Source of the DNA: Gymnorhina tibicen
Taxonomy: Eukaryota > Chordata > Aves > Passeriformes > Artamidae
Reading direction: 5' to 3'
Assembly: GCA_013399875.1 (NCBI GenBank)
Contig: VXAZ01000588.1
Location: forward strand, 1 to 64,000
DNA: 64,000 nucleotides
The position numbers and the translations under genes are program-made. This document shows, in pieces, positions 37,259-49,835 of the stretch; position 1 is the stretch's first letter, and each line of letters opens with the position of its first letter. The notes beneath the pieces were generated by a model that saw only the letters and a list, made by a program, of their open reading frames with translations, was not told where the DNA came from and made no database searches.

Positions 37259-38922
37259 CCACATGTCCACACTGTAGCTGAAGTCACTGAGATGGTGGGA
37301 CTGGCTGATGCTCAAGGTTGCTGCTGACATTCAGTTGTCATGGCTTCATTGTACGAATGCCTTTTCTCCACTGACACATTCAAGCATACTTTACAGGTGC
37401 TGCAAAGAGCCAGTCAACTGATACCACTGCACTCCCATGGGCACTTGCTCGGGACTGCTGATACAGCCACAGGTTTATTCATTAGATGAGCCATTGGGAC
37501 TGTGGCTTGCCCAACTCTGCTCCTAACAATGAAGATTTGTTTGTTTGGTCCACTCATTTAGCTATATCTTTTTAAAGCTTTGTTCTTTAATCGAGGTTAT
37601 GTTATCTACATTTTAATTCCAGGTCATTTGTGTCCAATGAAAGAAGAACCCTGAAGAGCCCTGCCACTTACCATGCCAGTTTAAATACAAGCATCTCCAG
37701 AAAAAAAAAAATACATAAAAGATGCATGAAGGAAGAAGAACGCAGATATTTTGTTTTGAAATCCAATTGCTAAGAAATAGAGTCTGCAGTGGAAAAGGGG
37801 GCAATACGAGCTCATTTCAGGGAAAGAGACAGTGATTAGCTTCATTGTTTTGGGCTCTTTGAGCTACACTAGTCCTAAAGAAAAACCCACTAATGAGTCT
37901 GTTGAACCCTGCCAAACTCTGGGAGACAACTTAAGTTGTGGTGCTTATCTGAGTCATGGTATTAAAGTGTGTTTATACAGAAAACAGCAAATGTGTGTCT
38001 TCATTAAGTGTTTTCCTGCACTAGCCCCACAGAGAATGCTGATGACTTCTTATTCAAAAAATATGCTTTATCTGTAAGCACAGTTGTATAAATTGAATAC
38101 TTTTTTTTGGGAAAGCAGTGCACAGCAGAGAAAGTATAAAATGAGAGAATTCTGGTGTTATGTGCTACAGAAACTTTTAAAACTTATTTTAGTGCTTTTT
38201 TAACAACGAGGTCAGAAGAAAGTTTGTTTTGCTTGAATTTGCTCAGGATATGTTTATTTTGATGTTTGTCTTGATGCTTGATCAAGGACTTGAAGTGTGT
38301 ACAGCCAACCTCAAGACCACAGTAAATTTTGCCATTGCATTAGTTATATATCAAAAGCTATTGGTTGCTAAATGCTCTACTCAAAAACACAGGTTTACCT
38401 GTTGCAAATTTACCACCAGCATGCCTCGTCCGATGGGGAGGGACCAGCTTTAGAGGCTGAAAGCAGCTGAGGCAGTTGACCTGAGTTCCAATTAGTGTCA
38501 ATTGTTGCCATCGTTCTCTGACATGGACACCTGCCCATTGGGAACCAGCCCAAGACCTTCAAACTAATTTGACAGAAACCAATGAATAGGCAGCAGCTGA
38601 CAACAGCCTTTAGTTACATCCCAGCTATCTGAACCAGCCTGGTAAAAGCATTCATTAGGCCTTGCTGGCAATGATGAAGCACTGTATTCAGACCATGAAA
38701 ACATGTAATGTAGGTAACAACAGATGTTCCGGTGATGATGTGAAGGAGCCCTGGAGGGCAGTGGTTGTCTCCAGGTGAGACACCACTAACTTATTCTCTG
38801 CTGAAAGTCTCATCTACCTCCAACTGGCTTTACACTTTATCAACCAGATCTTACCCAGGTCTCAATCTTTTAATCTGGATCTCCAGTGCAAAATACAATC
38901 CCAATCTCTCCATTGTCCCTGG

Positions 38923-38927
38923 GTCAG
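38923..38927. repeat. Target-site duplication GTCAG, left copy
   Basis: Identical to 39414-39418 on the far side of the LTR. Confidence 0.92.
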
Positions 38928-39413
38928 TGTGACGGTTTAGGCCAAATTCAGGGAAACGTCCAAAAGGAACGTCTCCTCAAAGGAAGGCAGGTTACAAACC
39001 ACCCCTTCCCCCACTTGGGTTCGGGAAAAACAAATTTTCCTCAGAGGAAAGTGAAGGAGAAAATAAAACTATTTATTTAACAAACACACAGGAAAACAAT
39101 ACTAATAATGCTAACTAATAAAATATCTCGCTCTGGAGAGAAAACCTGAAAGATTTTAGAGTCCTTTTGTGGGTGCGGTCTCTCTCTTCCTCCTCGGAGC
39201 TGGGTTGGCGTGGGGGGCCCCCCTCCAGGCCGGTGGAAGGTCCCCCGGTGGGGTTCTGATGTTCTGGTGTTCNNNNNNNNNNNNNNNNNNNNNNNNNNNN
39301 NNGTTTTTTTCTCTGTCTCTTGCATCCAGTTTTAAAGGCATAGAAAGGCTCAGGAATCATGTCTGGGCATAGAGCAATGGTAGGGGATACAACAGCACAG
39401 TCACCCCAAGACA
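38928..39413 (-). mobile_element. Solo endogenous retrovirus LTR, family A copy 2, with gap
   Basis: Starts TGTGACGGTTTAGGCC and ends CCAAGACA, flanked by the perfect 5-bp duplication GTCAG. It is nearly the same sequence as the LTR at 12348-12987 on both sides of a 30-N gap at 39273-39302. The sister copy has 209 bases (12693-12901) where the gap lies, so the true length of this LTR is probably near 665 bases. Near its right end it carries 29 bases absent from copy 1, between two copies of GGCATAGA. Orientation is inferred as minus, as for copy 1. There are no retroviral genes beside it. Confidence 0.93.
39273..39302. other. Assembly gap, 30 N
   Basis: A run of 30 N within the family A LTR. 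Comparison with 12348-12987 predicts about 209 missing bases, purine-rich on the plus strand, so the N count does not represent the true distance. Confidence 0.98.
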
Positions 39414-39418
39414 GTCAG
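39414..39418. repeat. Target-site duplication GTCAG, right copy
   Basis: Matches 38923-38927 and fixes the right LTR boundary at 39413. Confidence 0.92.
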
Positions 39419-42400
39419 TTAGCAGCTTTTAAAATTACCAGACCAGGCACCTGGTAAACTGTCTAGCAGGAGGTCAGGAGAGGCTTGAGGGGTGGCCAGA
39501 AAGATCTGGCTCTGGCTGACAGGCTTTTTGTCTCCGTCACAGCCATCATAGGACAGACTTGGTAACCAGAGGCCTAACTCACATAAATGTTATGGTTCAG
39601 GCAGACATCCAGCTTTAACTTGTCAAAAAATGTACAGCTGAAAGATAAACCAGCTATTCCTTAGAGGTACACAGTATCTGGTAGTAGAGGATTCCTTTGC
39701 AATGCTTATAAATAAAATTGAGGTTATTTAATCCCAGTTAGTTTGTGTGATCTTTCCCTTGTATGTCAAGGGCAGTGAAAGAGTTACTGTAATCAATCAT
39801 GGTCACGCATCCAAAGGCTCCCAAGTTTGTTTCCATGTGTTTACAAGTGCATAAGCGCTTGACTTCACATGGCACTACACCAATGCAGCTGAAAAGGTTT
39901 AAATGAACCTTTCCTCCACTTCTTCCAGTTCTTTTTAAGCCAATGCATTTTGGTGTATAGATGAAGCCAGTGATGTCCTACAGGTTGCAAGAAACTCAGT
40001 GTCTGAATTTAGGCATTAACTAAGTTCTCATCACTCCAGAATGAGTTAGTCAGCTTCTTCAACTCAGCCTTACCAGATACTTGGGTTTAATCTGAATGGT
40101 GTGTATTTTCTGGGTAGTTTCCAATTTCATGGGTTTCAATGCAATCTGGGTCCTTAGAAGTCCAGGTATAAATAGTATATTCTTGTGAGGATACTAACAC
40201 ATTGCCAAAGAGACGTTTCATGCTTGATTACTCCCAAACTCACTCTGCAATAGACAACAGAAAATTAAAATATCAATTTCATTACAAGGAACACCCCTCT
40301 GAGTCCCAAGATGGAAACACCAGCTACGGTGTGCGTCTGACTTTACTTGCAGAAGATTTAGTCAACACCGGGACTCTGTTCCAAGAAATGCTTGGAGAGC
40401 AATGGGCTTGGACCTAGATAAATCTGCTCTCACTACTCTTTGTGTTATGTTTCTTGGGAAATTAAGGAAAGAGAAAGCAATGCTAAATGACTATGAAATA
40501 ACAGCACAAAAACAGCAAAGAGCATCAGTGTATTACAGTAAGGGTTTTTGCATAAGAATTTTCCACCACTTGGTATGCATGTGTGTACAAACACAAATAT
40601 ACTACAACACTGCAACTTTACTTAGCTGGAGTAAGTATGAATATTATTCTATCATCAGCGTCTGTATTTCTGGATGATTTACAATGCCATGCTAGTAAAA
40701 ACCAAAACTCTCAGACTAGACTTCAGAGTCTGATTTTGCCTGGTTTGGATATGTTGTGAAGCTGGCAATCCATACTGGTATCAGCAGATTTTGCAATAAA
40801 TTTTTATATGCAGTCAATTTTTATAAGAATAGGATAATTAGGAGTAAAACTTTTTCTGAAACCCCTAAACAGCTTTATTGAAGGTGTAAAATCTTCTGTT
40901 AACTCCACTGAGAGGATAAAAGAAAAAGGAAGCTTTCAAATTTGTGAACATTTCTTAACATGCCAGTCTTGTAAGAGGTATGAACTTCCCTGTAAACTTT
41001 GTCTCTTGCTCTGAGGCCATGATGACCACAATAAAATTATTATAAAAGTGACTTAAAGAATTTAAATATTTTATTTTTATAGACCTAAAATTAGGGTCTC
41101 TGGTTTTTTGACACAACCATGTACATTCTTGCTTAGGACATTCATGATTTATAGTGGTCATGTATTCAGATTAAACTGGCTTCAAGGTTGTGTTGCTCTT
41201 CTGGTTCTTCCTATTTTCTTTTCTTTTTGTATTCCATTTTGTCCTGAGAAATCTTTTATTTCAGTGTTTTTTTTCCATTTTGTAGACCTAAATCTTCTAC
41301 TGATAAAATCAGTGAGACCTATATCAGTGGTTGTTGAAGAAGTACAGCAAAGCCATATTTCTTGGCTAAAATACATCAAGCAAAGGTTCTTCTTGTGATT
41401 TTAAAGGCTGGTTCATGCAATATTTTCTTTAACAGATTAACTTGCTTCCTCATTTACACAACTCATTACACTCCTCTACTTAAAGAAGAAGTAAGCACCG
41501 TAATGTATCACAACTTATTCACATGAGATCACTTATGAATAAAGGAAATGTTTAGCGGTGGCAATATTGCAAAAATTTGAATGAGTGACAGGGAAAAATT
41601 TCTGTATCCAATAGTTAAGAATAGCTCTGGTAGTCTGACACATTTGAATAAATTATATGAGAGGTCAAGTATTGTTAGTTCTTCTTCTTTTTTTGGCCAA
41701 GAAATCTATATCTGGCCTTAAATGTAGTACTGATTATTTTAATTTTTGTTGTAGCCTGCTAATTACACCAAGTTGTACTCATGCATTGTTGAAGCAAGGT
41801 TAATAAAAAGTAGGAAAAAAATAGACTTCTGAAACTCAAACTGCAATTAGTCCAGATTTGTAGTATTTTTTGCATCTGTAATAAATGCATTTTGTGTTGT
41901 TCAAAACTAGACATTTTAAATACATTATCTGGTTCTTTGATAAATAGAAATAATTTTAAGACATAAAAGACTTGATGGCATAATTTAATTTTACCTTTCA
42001 AAAACACAAAGACAAACCAAGCAGTTTACAAGGGAGGAATTTTGATAATATTTTTTTCCTGAGGATTAAAAATAGAAAAATAAGAAAGAAAATAGCAGGG
42101 GAGTGGAGAGAAAGGCAATAGATGAAGAGGGTGGAAGCATCTTACTATTCTAAATACTCTTTGGTATAACTTTTAATCTAGAATGAGAATTTTTTGATGG
42201 GTTTATCCAGTAAATACCAAAATACATAATCAAGACAACAGTATTTTTTACTGGGGAATCTGAAAAACAGCTACTGGCTGTTAGCAGTGTACAGTCAAGT
42301 AGTGTGCAACTGGCTTGCTTTGTTGTAGCAGTGCTAGAAGCGCCTGATAAGGAAAAATAAGAAAGCTATGATTGTGTTAATATCAAAGTTAATGCCAAAA

Positions 42401-45400
42401 TAAACATTTCTCCTGTAGGAGTAGCAGCTGTGTTGTACTATTGAATTCAGTGGCCTACAAGTTTCTTAGCAATGAACACAACCAGCTGTGCCTGGCAAGA
42501 ACAGGCAGCTTGCAGCACCTCATTACAGGCTCAAAATGAACTTATTTTTAATCGTTGCATAATTTTCCATTTGTAAATGGTTTTCAGTACTTTTCAGTAT
42601 TCTTGTAGCAGACAGCTGTGCTGGTATCTTGAACATTTTGGGGTTGTTTACTGTTGGCTTGTTGCTGATGGTTAGCAGAAGAGACACTTTCAGGTTCTGT
42701 TTGTGGAACCTCAGGGCTCTGTCTTAGGCAATTCAGCCTAACAGAATTAAGCCTGACATGTTTCAAGTCTAGTACTTTGTAAAATAAACATAAAACAATG
42801 GTTTAGATTTCTAATACAACTCCTGAACTGTGTGAGACTCAAACTTTCCCAGTTGCTTTACACATCTATAAATAAAGGCCATAAAAGAAGAGTACAACAG
42901 GATAAATCAACATGAATTTTAAATCCGCTGCAGTATATTAAATGGTGCAGTCTCACTGAAAGAAAGAGTGACCCTGCGGCTTCTTGCAGTTTGAAGCTAA
43001 TTGTTTTCGTCAGGATGGGAACATCTGGAAGTCCACTGCAGTGTCCCACCAGCAAGGCTTCCGTAACTGAGCTGGCTTGCAGAGAATGAGCCCTCTTTGT
43101 AGTGACACAGCAGGCTCAGACACCACCTATTCTGCTCTCCAAACTGTCGTGCATAACAACTTCATTGTGCTAAATTGAACTTGAAAGCAACCAAAGGCTA
43201 TGAGAAGGAGAGGCTATGAGAAAAGCGTACTGTCAGCACTGGCAAAAGCTGACCTGGAAAGTAGGCTCAGAGACAGGAGAATAAAAGACCAGGACCCATG
43301 AACATAGCATATTGTTTCATGTTAAAGTATGATTCCCATACCAACGAAAGCAGCAAATGTGATGTAAATTTATTTAAATAGATTCCACAGCTTAAAAGTT
43401 TGCCAGCCGCTCTTATCCAACTTTCCCAGCGCTCTGATTCTTTACTTACAGTGGGAATATAATGATATATAGTCATCATTGTAACAGCTTCTTTGCAGAG
43501 ACACAATGATGATTAATAGCTAGCAGCAAATTTTCACATGGGTTCTGAAGCACTATGGCATTAAGCAGCCAAACACTCCCAAATCCCTCTTTTCTGTTCC
43601 ACTGAAAAGTACTCTCTATGTAACTTGCAGATATGGACAAAGCTTATCTTAATTCCAATCAGCTTTTCCTCATTCAAAGAAACATTCTCTTTTTCATAAT
43701 TGATTCATGTGCATTATTCTTTTATCTTTCACTGAGCCTGAGAATCTTCTTTTTACTGGGTGGAGAGAGGAAATAATTTCAGTAATAACTGGTTTTGCTT
43801 TGTTTTTCCCTCCAAAATATATTTTGAGACTTTTCTCAGTTAGTTGAGTTAATGCATATTAGAAAGACACACAAAACTGAAAAGGAAGCCTTAGCTTTCT
43901 CTTCATTGAAAGATTTATAACCACAAGCATTGAGAGATAAGCTCAGAGAAACAGTTCTAGTTGTGTAAGTCAAAGACTGGAGACCAACAACAATAAGCTG
44001 CCTCAATTTATTGTATCCATTCCCATTCCCATGAGAAACTTTTCATTGAAACTGGAATAAACTCACTTTTCTTTGCAGAATTATTTCAAAGATAACACTT
44101 TGAATAGATATATTTAATCAGATTTATTTAGAAATACCTAGAAATATGTTATTTTTATATTAATGTTTATTCACTGATGTGAATTTGTAATTTTTCCACA
44201 AATGTCCTGTCCATACTGATGGAGAAAAAATATTTTTAGAGCAATTTCAGTGTTCCTTTCAACACTTTTGCTGTGATAAAACTACACTTGGAGGCAATAA
44301 CACTTGATTTACATTAGAATAAGTATAGGGCAGATCAGCAGGATACAATTTTAGGTTTTAATTAGGGTAAACACGTTTAAAAAGAGAAGAAAATTTGCAC
44401 CAGTGCAAAAAAAGCTGAAATTTACAAAGAATGTCAGTTTTTCTGCCTCACTGGAGAAACTTACACATTCTATAACTCCATGTATGCATCACATACACTG
44501 TTAATGTTAGACTTTGCACACTATTGGTGTTCCACTCATTAAATGATTATTTGATCTGTCCAATCCAGGAAAGTATTCCTTGCCCTTTGCATATTAGAGA
44601 TAATGTAGATGAAAATTGACTTTGAAAGTAACATAATATCTAGGAATAAGTAGTGTTTGCTGAAATCATTTCATAGAGCATGTGAGATGAAGAAGTAAAT
44701 ACATTCATCACCAATCTCTTTCACATGCACTTTAAGAGAACACTGTGGTCAAGCTGTCCATTAATTTGGTGAGTTAATTGTCCAGAAGAAGTTAAAATGT
44801 TCATCTTAGCTCTTCTCACAACAAATTATTTTGAAAGAATGCAAAATATCTCTGAACATTTTCAGTTGATTTTTATTCACAGAAAATTTCTATTTGGTTT
44901 GTTTCAGAGATGAAATTTTCTAATGACATGAATGGCATGGCAGATTTGGTTTATGATTTTCATCAAAATTTTCTTAAGATTACTTAGGAAATAACATTGC
45001 ATATCAAAATCTCAAGAGATCAGATTTCTACTCAAATTCTTTATGTTTCTGTCTTTTGTAAGCATATTTGCTCCTTCTGTGTGTTTCAGAGATTCTTTTA
45101 CCCTGGTGTAAAAAAGTAGAATTATGGATGATTTAATATACATGACCCAAAACTTGAGTCAGACTCAGAGGATTTTTGTCAAGTATTATTAATGCTCAGT
45201 GAAGGTTGTATTAGTAACCTGGGATTCTTCTCCTCTATCAGTGTGTGACATTCGTTCCTCTTAACTGAAAGCTATACTGCTTTAAAGAAAAACTTGCATT
45301 ATTTTCTGCAAAAAATTCCACTTTTGACTTTTAAATGAAATTACTCAACATTTAATTGAAAAAATTAAAAATAATGCAAATTCTAGTAGCTATTAGGGAC

Positions 45401-48224
45401 CTGTATTGAATAACACTTCACTGCTGTTATTTAAGAGGGACTATCATTGAAAATATTCCTGGAAAAGTGGAAATCTAAGTCTGCATACGAATGAGGGAGA
45501 ACCATTCATTGCTTTATGGATCCCAGGTTCCTCAGTTGTAATCACAAATTGATCCAGTGTACCCTTTGAACAGCGTTTTGTATTTGAAACTCTGAAATTG
45601 CTGTAAAAATTGTAAAATCTTGTGTAGTTGGTGAACTCCCCATTGTGTGTCTGAGAAGCTTTTTGTGTTTTGTTTATTCTGGCAAATACACAGAATTCAT
45701 GCACACTCCTGATGGCCTCAGACAATGGTATGCCAGTAACTGTCATGGAGGGCTAAAATCGCAGATGTCATACCCTTTTCGGGACATGTCAGCACAAGCA
45801 CATTAAACATGTCAACATGTTCATGCATGCTAATATATATTTCGGAGGACAGCAGAATCCCAGCACAGGTAGGGTTTCACAGCATTTGTTCTATTGTTTG
45901 GTGCTGTGTATGTAGAAGTTTCACAGAGACAACCTTTAGATAACTGCAGTGTTAGACGAGAAAACTCCTTTCACAAGCAGCCCCTAATTATCTGTGGTCA
46001 TAGGTTACATTACGTGATTTATTAAAAATATTAGATGGATATGACCCAAGGGCACGGTCAAGTATTCTTAGTCCTTGCAGAAGTCTAGTTTAGAATTTCA
46101 GGCTTGTATAACCAGAGTACCTTATGCTCTGTCTTCTGCTACACAGTGAGTTTCTAAGCCACAGATTTCAGCTCTCTTCCCTCACTTTGAAGATTGCTCA
46201 TTCCCCTTCTACCAACAATCCTGAGATATTTTCATATGCACCAAATCTTTCCATGGTTTCACCAGCACAGCCCTATTCATGCCCACACCAGTATATATAC
46301 CTGAATGAGTACAGCAGTTGCAGGATTAAATCTAGGAAAATACTGCAGTACAGTCTAATTTTGCCATCTTTACTCACATTGCATGGTAACTTAAGACTTA
46401 AAAGGAAAACCTGCTGTAAATTACTAACCATCAGGAATAGGGGTCAGAATGTACTGCTTCCTGGTTTTGAGGGGTAAAAAGCGATCATTTTGTGTCTTTT
46501 TCACTCTTGTTTACACTAAATATATTCCTTTCACATCTCCACCTTCAGCCTTATTGAATTTTCTGCTTTGGCACAATTTTAATACAGATATGTAATGTAG
46601 GTTCATCACAAAGCTAACAGCCCACAGAATAAAGAAGTTCTGGGAATTCTTCTGCCATAGAACATGCTCTCTCACATGCTCCTTCTCTTTTCTCTGTGTT
46701 TTTTTCCTAGAATATTTTCCTAGGAAAAAAGCCCCTCATTCTTGTTCCCTGAGCAGTCACCTTGACTGCCTTTTTCTACATTCCTTGAAAACTCTCTTCT
46801 GCTGAGTTCCAGGATATCAGAGGTCTGTATCTAAGTCCCTCTTTGGCTTTGGAGCTGCCTTCCCGCTCGCTGTCTCTTTTTTGAGTTTGGTGGCAGCATA
46901 TGGGCTTGCCTATTTTCAGCAGCCTTTAGTCACTTCTTATAAGATCATAGCATTAGATAATAGCATCACTCTCTCTGTGCATTGAAGATGTCCAACCTGG
47001 TGTGCCTACTAAAGTGGTGAAACTTTCCCTGTAAGGCCACACATTTATAAGGAAGAAGAAACTGTATTGTTCAGTTCTTCCTATTTTAAATTACATTTTC
47101 TCATTCCACATATATACAGTTGAACATTTCCAAGTTAGTCGGTTTTATTATCCAGTTCCAGATCATGTCTTGTTTCCTATGTGGGCTGACAACCTTGTGT
47201 TGAACCTAGATTTCATATCTGTATTAAAATTGTGCCAAATCTGGTGAACAAATGCATTCAATTGTCTTGGGAAACAGCCCTGTGAATACATTGGCATTAC
47301 ATTTTGTGCTTAATCGCAGCTACAACAACCTCTCTTAAACAAAGATTCCCAAAAGCTGTGAAGAAAACCTACTTCCGTTCGAGGTCCACTCAATTATAAG
47401 CACAGCTTTTTACTTCTAAATCTCAGCTCTGAAAATAATGAAAGATAAAAAAGTCTTGCTGAAGGTTAACCTAGAATAAGCCCCCATCTTCCATTTTTTC
47501 TATTTTTATTTTTGACCTGGTTTCTGCATATTCTTTAGGTCCTCAGTAAGAGCAATAGATCATGATTAATATCACAGACAGGTATCTCATGATATCGTAT
47601 TTCTTAAACGAAGTTTTTGGATCCTTGCTGACAATTTCTCTTAGTTGCTATGAAGGCAGAATGTGTTTTCTGCCTAGAATTCCACTATTCCTGTCTTCTC
47701 TTACTTTCACCTTTAATGTTTTACTTTCTGATTCTCATGGATCACCGACCTGTGTATGTTTATCCAATAAAGAACCTTCTCAGAAAGGAATCTTCTCCCA
47801 AGTGTAGTAGAACTTATTTCTCCATACTCTTAAAGTAAACAGTTCTCAGGAAAGAAGCACTTTGTTCCCCTTAGGAAATAAGAAAGCTAGCATGTTGTCC
47901 ATTACACTCAGCACATGCTGCCTCTTGCCTGAACATCATGCAAAACAAAGCTCAGTAATGAATGGGGTATAATGATAGGAGTAAACACTGAGGGGACCTC
48001 AGTGTAAGGAGACCTGGGTGTATTGTGCTAGCAGAGTAGAAAAGACTCAGAAAGGACATGGAGAAGCTATGGAGTTTCACAGCTGATGGTAAGAATGAAG
48101 ATAAAGCACAGGGCTTCTGGAGATACCAAAAATAATTACTAGGATTAGAATACAAAGCATCCCTCCTTCATCAACTCACAGGAGACAATCTGTTCACATT
48201 TTCACATTTAAAGGGATTTTTAAA
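39419..48224. other. Long unique AT-rich non-coding stretch
   Basis: Almost 9 kb without a recognisable gene or mobile element. Frames of up to 117 codons (for example 46124-46477, plus) resemble no known protein. Minor structure includes a 13-bp direct duplication (AGGCTATGAGAA...) near 43,196-43,222 and a perfect 11-bp hairpin at 46700-46730. Confidence 0.5.
46700..46730. repeat. Perfect 11-bp inverted repeat, 9-nt loop
   Basis: TTTTTTCCTAG at 46700-46710 is exactly complementary to CTAGGAAAAAA at 46720-46730. Possibly chance in T-rich DNA, though this is the longest perfect stem I noticed outside AT tracts. Confidence 0.85.
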
Positions 48225-48664
48225 AGTTCTGAAAGGCACTGGAAAATTGGAGTGGATCCAGTTTGGGGGGGAACAAGATGATCATAATGCCGGGGAACTT
48301 GGCATATGGAGAATGGCTGACGGAATTGTGTTTGCTCTGCCAGGGGACAATGAAGTTCAGAGGATCAAAGAATCTTGTATCTAAAAGGTATGTATAGAGT
48401 AGAACCTGGTTTTGCTTCACAGTGATGCATGGTGACAGGACAAGAGGGAAAGGGTACAAAATGCTGCCTGGATAGAAGAAAAACATCACTAAGAACATTC
48501 TAAAATACTGGAACTGTTTGCTCAGGGAAGTGGTAGAGTCCACCTTGTTGAAAATATTCATGTCTTAGTTTGACAAGGTCCTGGGTAACCTAATTTAAAC
48601 ACTAAGAGGTTGGGCCAAATGATTTCTAAAGGTCTCTTCCAACCTAGACTTGTCTATTATTCTG
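48225..48664 (+). mobile_element. Old CR1 LINE 3' region, plus strand
   Basis: In order, the sequence shows GAGAATGGCTGACGGAATTG, TTTGCTCTGCC, GACAGGACAAGAGG, ACTGTTTGCTCAGGGAAGTGG, TAGAGTCCACCTTG and GGTCTCTTCCAACCTAGACT. These correspond to the CR1 3' coding end and untranslated region (family knowledge). It is considerably diverged with small deletions, so it is old; the left edge is approximate. Confidence 0.85.
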
Positions 48665-49754
48665 CGTCTCATACTAGATCTGAGTTTAGCATAGGGTAAA
48701 AATCCTAGAATAAGGCTAATTTTAAAGGCTATGTTAAAAATAAGCATACATTTAGCATTTCAAAACAAAACACATATTTTAAAATTATCTCCTTTTAACA
48801 AGGGTGAACTGTTTGGCAGTTTTTAAACAAATCAAGAGCTCCAGGCCAATGTGCTCAGTTCTTCAGCCAGCCATTCTCCACTCTCATCTCAAATCTCTCT
48901 GCCTTCTAAGTAGCTCTGACAACCTGTCTGTCTCAGATATCTATCTGTCAGTCAAGAATAAGATGCTGTGAACTTCAGTTAACATAAGAGTGACTTGAAT
49001 TTAAATGTTTATTGCAGAAGCAATCAGAAAATAAACAAAATTTTTTTTTGTAAAAACTGAATTTTAATTGTTTTGATTATATTCCACTATGGCTGGTGTC
49101 ACTACATATCTTTTATTGTGCCTCCCCTTTGCTTCTAACTGCTCACACCCCCTTTAATTTTGAGTTGTCCAATACCTCCTTTGTTAATCATCAAGTCAGC
49201 TAGCACTTCTATTTTGCTGCCTCTTATTTCCTACTCCGTATATTATCATTTGTCATAAATTATGTGCTTCCAATCCCACCTCTACTTGGAACTGATCCTT
49301 CTCTGTGATCTTCCACACCAAATCTCTTTTCTCTGTTGATCTCCACCCCTCGCCTGTGCCCTTCCCAAGACTTACAATTTGGCAGTGCCTCTCAATTCTG
49401 CAGTGCATCTGCTGTTTACTTCTGACAGTGTAACATTTATTTGGATTACTGTCTACAGGTATAGGGTCTTTTGTACTGTAAACTCTTGATCATTTCATCA
49501 TTAGTTTTTGCCTTCTGTGACATCACAAACACTATCTTACATCTCCAAAGTCTCATGCTCTTTTTGGCATGGAATTAAGAAGGCCAAGTGATTTCTCTCT
49601 TCTGCATGTCTTTTCAAATGTTGTGTTTGTTATATCTGTAGAATAACTGTGCTTCTGTTCCCTGTTTAAGTGCTGATTTTACAATCTTTTCTGCCTTTTC
49701 TGCAGCTTCATGTCTTTCTGTTGTTGACGCCACTTGAGGATTCATCAAGTTCTT
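48665..49754. other. Unique AT-rich non-coding DNA between two CR1 copies
   Basis: No gene or other element recognised. T9 lies near 49,042. The neighbouring CR1 copies are in opposite orientation. Confidence 0.5.
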
Positions 49755-49835
49755 AGAATCATAGAATCATAGAATAATTTGAATTGGAAGGGACCTTAAA
49801 AATAATCTAGTTGTAACTCCCCTGCCATTGTGGGT
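49755..49835 (-). mobile_element. CR1 LINE 3' tail, minus strand
   Basis: AGAATCATAGAATCATAGAAT (two and a half 8-bp tail units, reversed) followed by TTGAATTGGAAGGGACCTTA and CTCCCCTGCCATTGTGGG is the reverse complement of a CR1 3' end. Only about 80 bases remain before the sequence becomes unrecognisable. Confidence 0.92.

Larger units (their letters stand above)
35771..38927. other. Unique non-coding DNA
   Basis: No gene. A CCAT-type microsatellite lies at 37225-37258. From 38,440 to 38,920 the DNA is less AT-rich, but I recognise no element in it before the LTR begins. Confidence 0.5.
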
